Shown here one piece after another: positions 14,036-16,028 of a stretch of 16,028 nucleotides of DNA. A program made the translations under genes and the position numbers. Numbering within the stretch: position 1 is the first letter of the stretch; each line of letters opens with the position of its first letter. The stretch is from an uncultured Gammaproteobacteria bacterium (GTDB taxonomy: Bacteria; Pseudomonadota; Gammaproteobacteria; Arenicellales; UBA868). The stretch spans positions 1 to 16,028 of the forward strand of contig CAJXBY010000047.1 in NCBI GenBank assembly GCA_913051905.1, read 5' to 3'. The notes beneath the pieces are model-generated. The model was not told where the DNA came from. It saw nothing but the letters and a program-made list of their open reading frames with translations, and did no database searches.

Positions 14036-15315
14036 CCGAAGGGTCGGAGCTCAGACTCCTTCAGAACGTCTGGATAAACGATCTTATGTTCGACGTTTTG
14101 AACCTGGACGTACAACTGGCCCATACCATCTTCCAATCTCTTGGCTGTAACTGGATGACCATCATCAGGATAATGAGCAGCTTCCTGCCACTTATTGTTC
14201 ATATCAAGCAGCCCACAAACACCACGATACTTCGTCGTCCTGACGTAATCACAGACCTCTTCGAACTTATTGGGGTCACCCACATGTTCCCAGGCCTGTT
14301 TCAAGAAATAGACCGTATCATAGGCATTACCGGTGTAACAAAGCCCCATCGTGCCCGGCCAGCGCTTCTTGTACTTCTCTCGGAAAGCAGTGCCCATTTC
14401 GTCGGCATACACGCCGAGGACCGTACTCCAAATAAAGCCTTCAGCGGCCGGTCCCGCCAGATCCAGAAACTCAGGCTGGGATGGGCCGTACTGCATGTAG
14501 ATCAGCGTATTTTCAAGCGGGTCTGCACGCCACTGTTTACAGAACGCAGCATATTCGGCGGCAACCCAGTGATCGAGCATGACCGTGCCGGCGCCAATGC
14601 GTTTGATTTCCTGAATCACCGGCTCCCAGTTCTGGACTGGAAACTGGATATCGGTGATACCGGCCAGTTCAAAGTCACTGGCAGGAATTGCTTCCTGAAG
14701 TGTTCTGGAGATCGTCTGGCAGTACGCGATTTGTTCCTGAACGATATGAATACCGTTGTTATTGGGCTTCCACAAGCCGCGATCCTTCATGTCTTTGAGA
14801 AAAATCGGGAACGTATATCCATAATGCACTTCCGATGGATCCGTCTGAAAACAGTGGCTGTACTTGTCTGGGTTGGCCGCCACATGATCAGTGTAATTCC
14901 GTTGCGTTACACCCCATAACAATGGCGCCTTGTACTTGACCGTTGCATCAATTGTTGGAATAGGCGCCAACGTGAACGGAGTGGTCATCGCGTGGACTTT
15001 CTCATCGACCAGTTTGAGCATAGAGGTCTGGCAGCCCTCCGGTGAAAAGATATCAATATCCACCACCTTAAACTTCAGTTCCCGCCCCAGAATACCGCCG
15101 GCCGCATTAATCTCCTCCTGGGCCAGGATCGCGCCCTGCAGGTGATCCAGGTGGTCAGCGACACCACCGGCCGTACTCTGTGCAAGCGGCAGACCGAGCA
15201 CAATCGGGTCACTGGCAAAACCCGACCGGCTGATGAATGGTAAGGGGAGCGTCGAGGCGGCTGCCCCTGCTGCGACGCTCTTGATTACTTTTCTGCGTTG
15301 TTTATTGACGCCCAT
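14029..15315 (-). CDS. Periplasmic solute-binding protein of a HAAT-type ABC importer (Tat-exported)
   Basis: 428 residues from ATG 15315, which has a perfect AGGAGG 5 bases upstream; the frame is open 33 codons further but without support. The N-terminus KQRRKVIKSVAAGAAAS is a Tat-like twin-arginine signal with a hydrophobic core and probable cleavage after GFA (about 34). The mature part is a Leu/Ile/Val-type type-1 binding protein (AILAQEEINAAGGILGRELKF is the typical first helix and turn). It is closer to the amide/urea group (AmiC/UrtA-like) than to classical LivK, judged by length and the pattern around PVQNWEPVIQEIKRIGAG. As first gene of the operon it sets the importer's substrate, probably an amide such as an N-substituted formamide if it serves the DMFase-like enzyme; this is inferred from context. 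Confidence 0.93.
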   Translation of the reverse strand: MGVNKQRRKVIKSVAAGAAASTLPLPFISRSGFASDPIVLGLPLAQSTAGGVADHLDHLQGAILAQEEINAAGGILGRELKFKVVDIDIFSPEGCQTSMLKLVDEKVHAMTTPFTLAPIPTIDATVKYKAPLLWGVTQRNYTDHVAANPDKYSHCFQTDPSEVHYGYTFPIFLKDMKDRGLWKPNNNGIHIVQEQIAYCQTISRTLQEAIPASDFELAGITDIQFPVQNWEPVIQEIKRIGAGTVMLDHWVAAEYAAFCKQWRADPLENTLIYMQYGPSQPEFLDLAGPAAEGFIWSTVLGVYADEMGTAFREKYKKRWPGTMGLCYTGNAYDTVYFLKQAWEHVGDPNKFEEVCDYVRTTKYRGVCGLLDMNNKWQEAAHYPDDGHPVTAKRLEDGMGQLYVQVQNVEHKIVYPDVLKESELRPFGW

Positions 15316-15320
15316 GTTGT

Positions 15321-15326
15321 CCTCCT
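15321..15326 (-). promoter_or_regulatory. Ribosome binding site of the solute-binding protein gene
   Basis: The minus strand reads GAGGAGGACAAC then ATG (15315). The consensus AGGAGG decides the start against the longer open frame that reaches 15414. Confidence 0.8.
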
Positions 15327-15433
15327 CTGTGTGTGGCGTGTGGGTCGTCCAAGTCAGAGTTTCTTGAATCGCACCTTCCGGATGCGACAACGGCGACTTG
15401 GCGCCATTTGACATCTGCCATCGGACCCATCGG

Positions 15434-15461
15434 ATTGTAACCTCATTACCCGTCGTGTCGA
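15434..15461 (-). promoter_or_regulatory. Candidate sigma70 promoter of the importer/amidohydrolase operon
   Basis: On the minus strand TCGACA (15461-15456) and TACAAT (15439-15434) each match the -35 and -10 consensus at five of six bases, with a 16-bp spacer. This would give a leader of about 110 bases before the ATG at 15315. It is placed by eye in the 276-bp divergent region. Confidence 0.4.
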
Positions 15462-15483
15462 GACCGTCCGGCCATCAGGCTGG

Positions 15484-15497
15484 GCACAGATATGTGC
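15484..15497. promoter_or_regulatory. Palindromic operator candidate GCACA-N4-TGTGC
   Basis: A perfect 5+5 inverted repeat (GCACA GATA TGTGC) lies in the divergent region, about 20 bp upstream of the candidate operon promoter and 95 bp upstream of the thiamine-diphosphate enzyme gene. The position suits a regulator acting on both. No regulator gene is in the window. A second inverted pair, ATTGTAA (15434-15440) and TTACAAT (15527-15533), flanks it. Confidence 0.3.
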
Positions 15498-15577
15498 AGG
15501 CAAAACTATGGCTTTCTTAATCCAGATTACAATGGCAGGCAGCCGTCCCCGTGGGACATATATCACCCCATGTGAAT

Positions 15578-15583
15578 AGGAGG
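15578..15583 (+). promoter_or_regulatory. Ribosome binding site of the thiamine-diphosphate enzyme gene
   Basis: ATAGGAGGATCAGTTG precedes ATG 15592; the AGGAGG core is 8 bases upstream of the start codon. Confidence 0.8.
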
Positions 15584-15591
15584 ATCAGTTG

Positions 15592-16028
15592 ATGCCGAGA
15601 ATGAGTCCCTGGAGAATGATCGTCGAAGCCTTGAATGCCGAAGGCATTGATCGGGTGTTCGGCCTACCGGGCAATCCCATCCATCTGGTTGACGATCTGC
15701 ACCGGCACAGTGAAATCAAGAATATCCTGGTCCGACACGAACACTCCGGGGTCTCTCTAGCCTATGCTTATGCCCGAATCACCGGCCAGCCGGCGGTCTG
15801 TTACGGCAACCCCGGTCCGGGCATCACCAACATGGCCACCGCCCTGCTGGAGGCAACCTCGGCCTCACTGCCGGTGATCGCTTTGACCAACGGCGTGCCA
15901 ATGAACGCCGATGGTAAGGGCGCCTTTCAGGAACTGGACGCAGTTTCCCTGATGCGCCCGGTCACCAAGTGGGCGACACGCATTGTCTCGGCGGAGAGCA
16001 CGCCCTGGGTCATGCAGCGGGCCTTTTC
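15592..16028 (+). CDS. Thiamine-diphosphate-dependent enzyme (acetolactate synthase / benzoylformate decarboxylase family), 5' part
   Basis: 145 codons are in view and the frame runs off the right edge; complete members have about 550 residues. The N-terminal pyrimidine-binding domain is clear: MIVEALNAEGIDRVFGLPGNP at the start, then catalytic Glu50 in RHEHSGVSLAYAYARITG, which activates the thiamine cofactor. GNPGPGITNMATALLEA and the FQELD motif (112-116, canonical FQExD) follow. The family carries out decarboxylation or carboligation of 2-oxoacids; the part visible does not separate acetolactate synthase, glyoxylate carboligase, benzoylformate decarboxylase or oxalyl-CoA decarboxylase. 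It is divergent from the importer operon and could share its control. A link to the 2-hydroxyacid dehydrogenase at the far end of that operon (both act on 2-oxoacids) is possible but unproven. Confidence 0.93.
   Translation, partial: MPRMSPWRMIVEALNAEGIDRVFGLPGNPIHLVDDLHRHSEIKNILVRHEHSGVSLAYAYARITGQPAVCYGNPGPGITNMATALLEATSASLPVIALTNGVPMNADGKGAFQELDAVSLMRPVTKWATRIVSAESTPWVMQRAF

Noticed and set aside
13822..14919. Open frame of 365 codons on the plus strand opposite livG and the binding-protein gene
   Set aside because: It spans two real genes and their overlap in antisense, and shows no recognisable domain or ribosome site; it is a by-product of codon bias.

Overview
This 16 kb window is gene-dense, about 58% GC by eye, and reads like the chromosome of a free-living, heterotrophic Gram-negative bacterium, most likely a member of the Pseudomonadota. 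The evidence is a Tat-type signal on a periplasmic solute-binding protein, strong AGGAGG ribosome binding sites, short gaps, and a branched-chain-amino-acid-type (HAAT) ABC importer operon. There are no RNA genes, insertion sequences, CRISPR arrays or phage genes. The content is catabolic: uptake and breakdown of small nitrogen-containing molecules.

Left part, plus strand (1-2361): the C-terminal two thirds of a copper amine oxidase with its TPQ tyrosine and three copper histidines intact, then a 10-TM DMT/EamA transporter. Convergent to these is a proline racemase-superfamily enzyme (2438-3505, minus) with a Ser/Cys catalytic pair. Middle, plus strand (3706-6513): a PhyH-type Fe(II)/2-oxoglutarate dioxygenase, a short-chain dehydrogenase that lacks the catalytic tyrosine, and an arginase/agmatinase-fold protein that lacks one metal-ligand histidine. 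These three are probably one transcription unit.

Right part, minus strand (15315 down to 6585): a long operon in the order solute-binding protein, LivG, LivF, LivH, LivM, N,N-dimethylformamidase (DMFase)-type large subunit, D-2-hydroxyacid dehydrogenase. The central observation is that the LivM reading frame continues in frame into a roughly 120-residue domain that matches the small subunit of DMFase (DmfA1). The large subunit (DmfA2-like, with the expected Tyr/Tyr/Glu iron ligands) is the next gene. An AGGAGG sequence and an ATG lie inside the fused frame at the domain junction, so the small subunit could be made as a permease fusion, as a free protein, or both. The operon therefore looks like a dedicated importer tied physically or translationally to an amidohydrolase acting on an N-substituted formamide or similar amide. 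The true substrate cannot be read from the sequence.

The operon has two further oddities. LivG has lost the ABC signature motif, while LivF keeps it. A perfect 12-bp hairpin lies at the start of livG, directly after the binding-protein gene. A thiamine-diphosphate enzyme begins divergently at 15592 and runs off the window.
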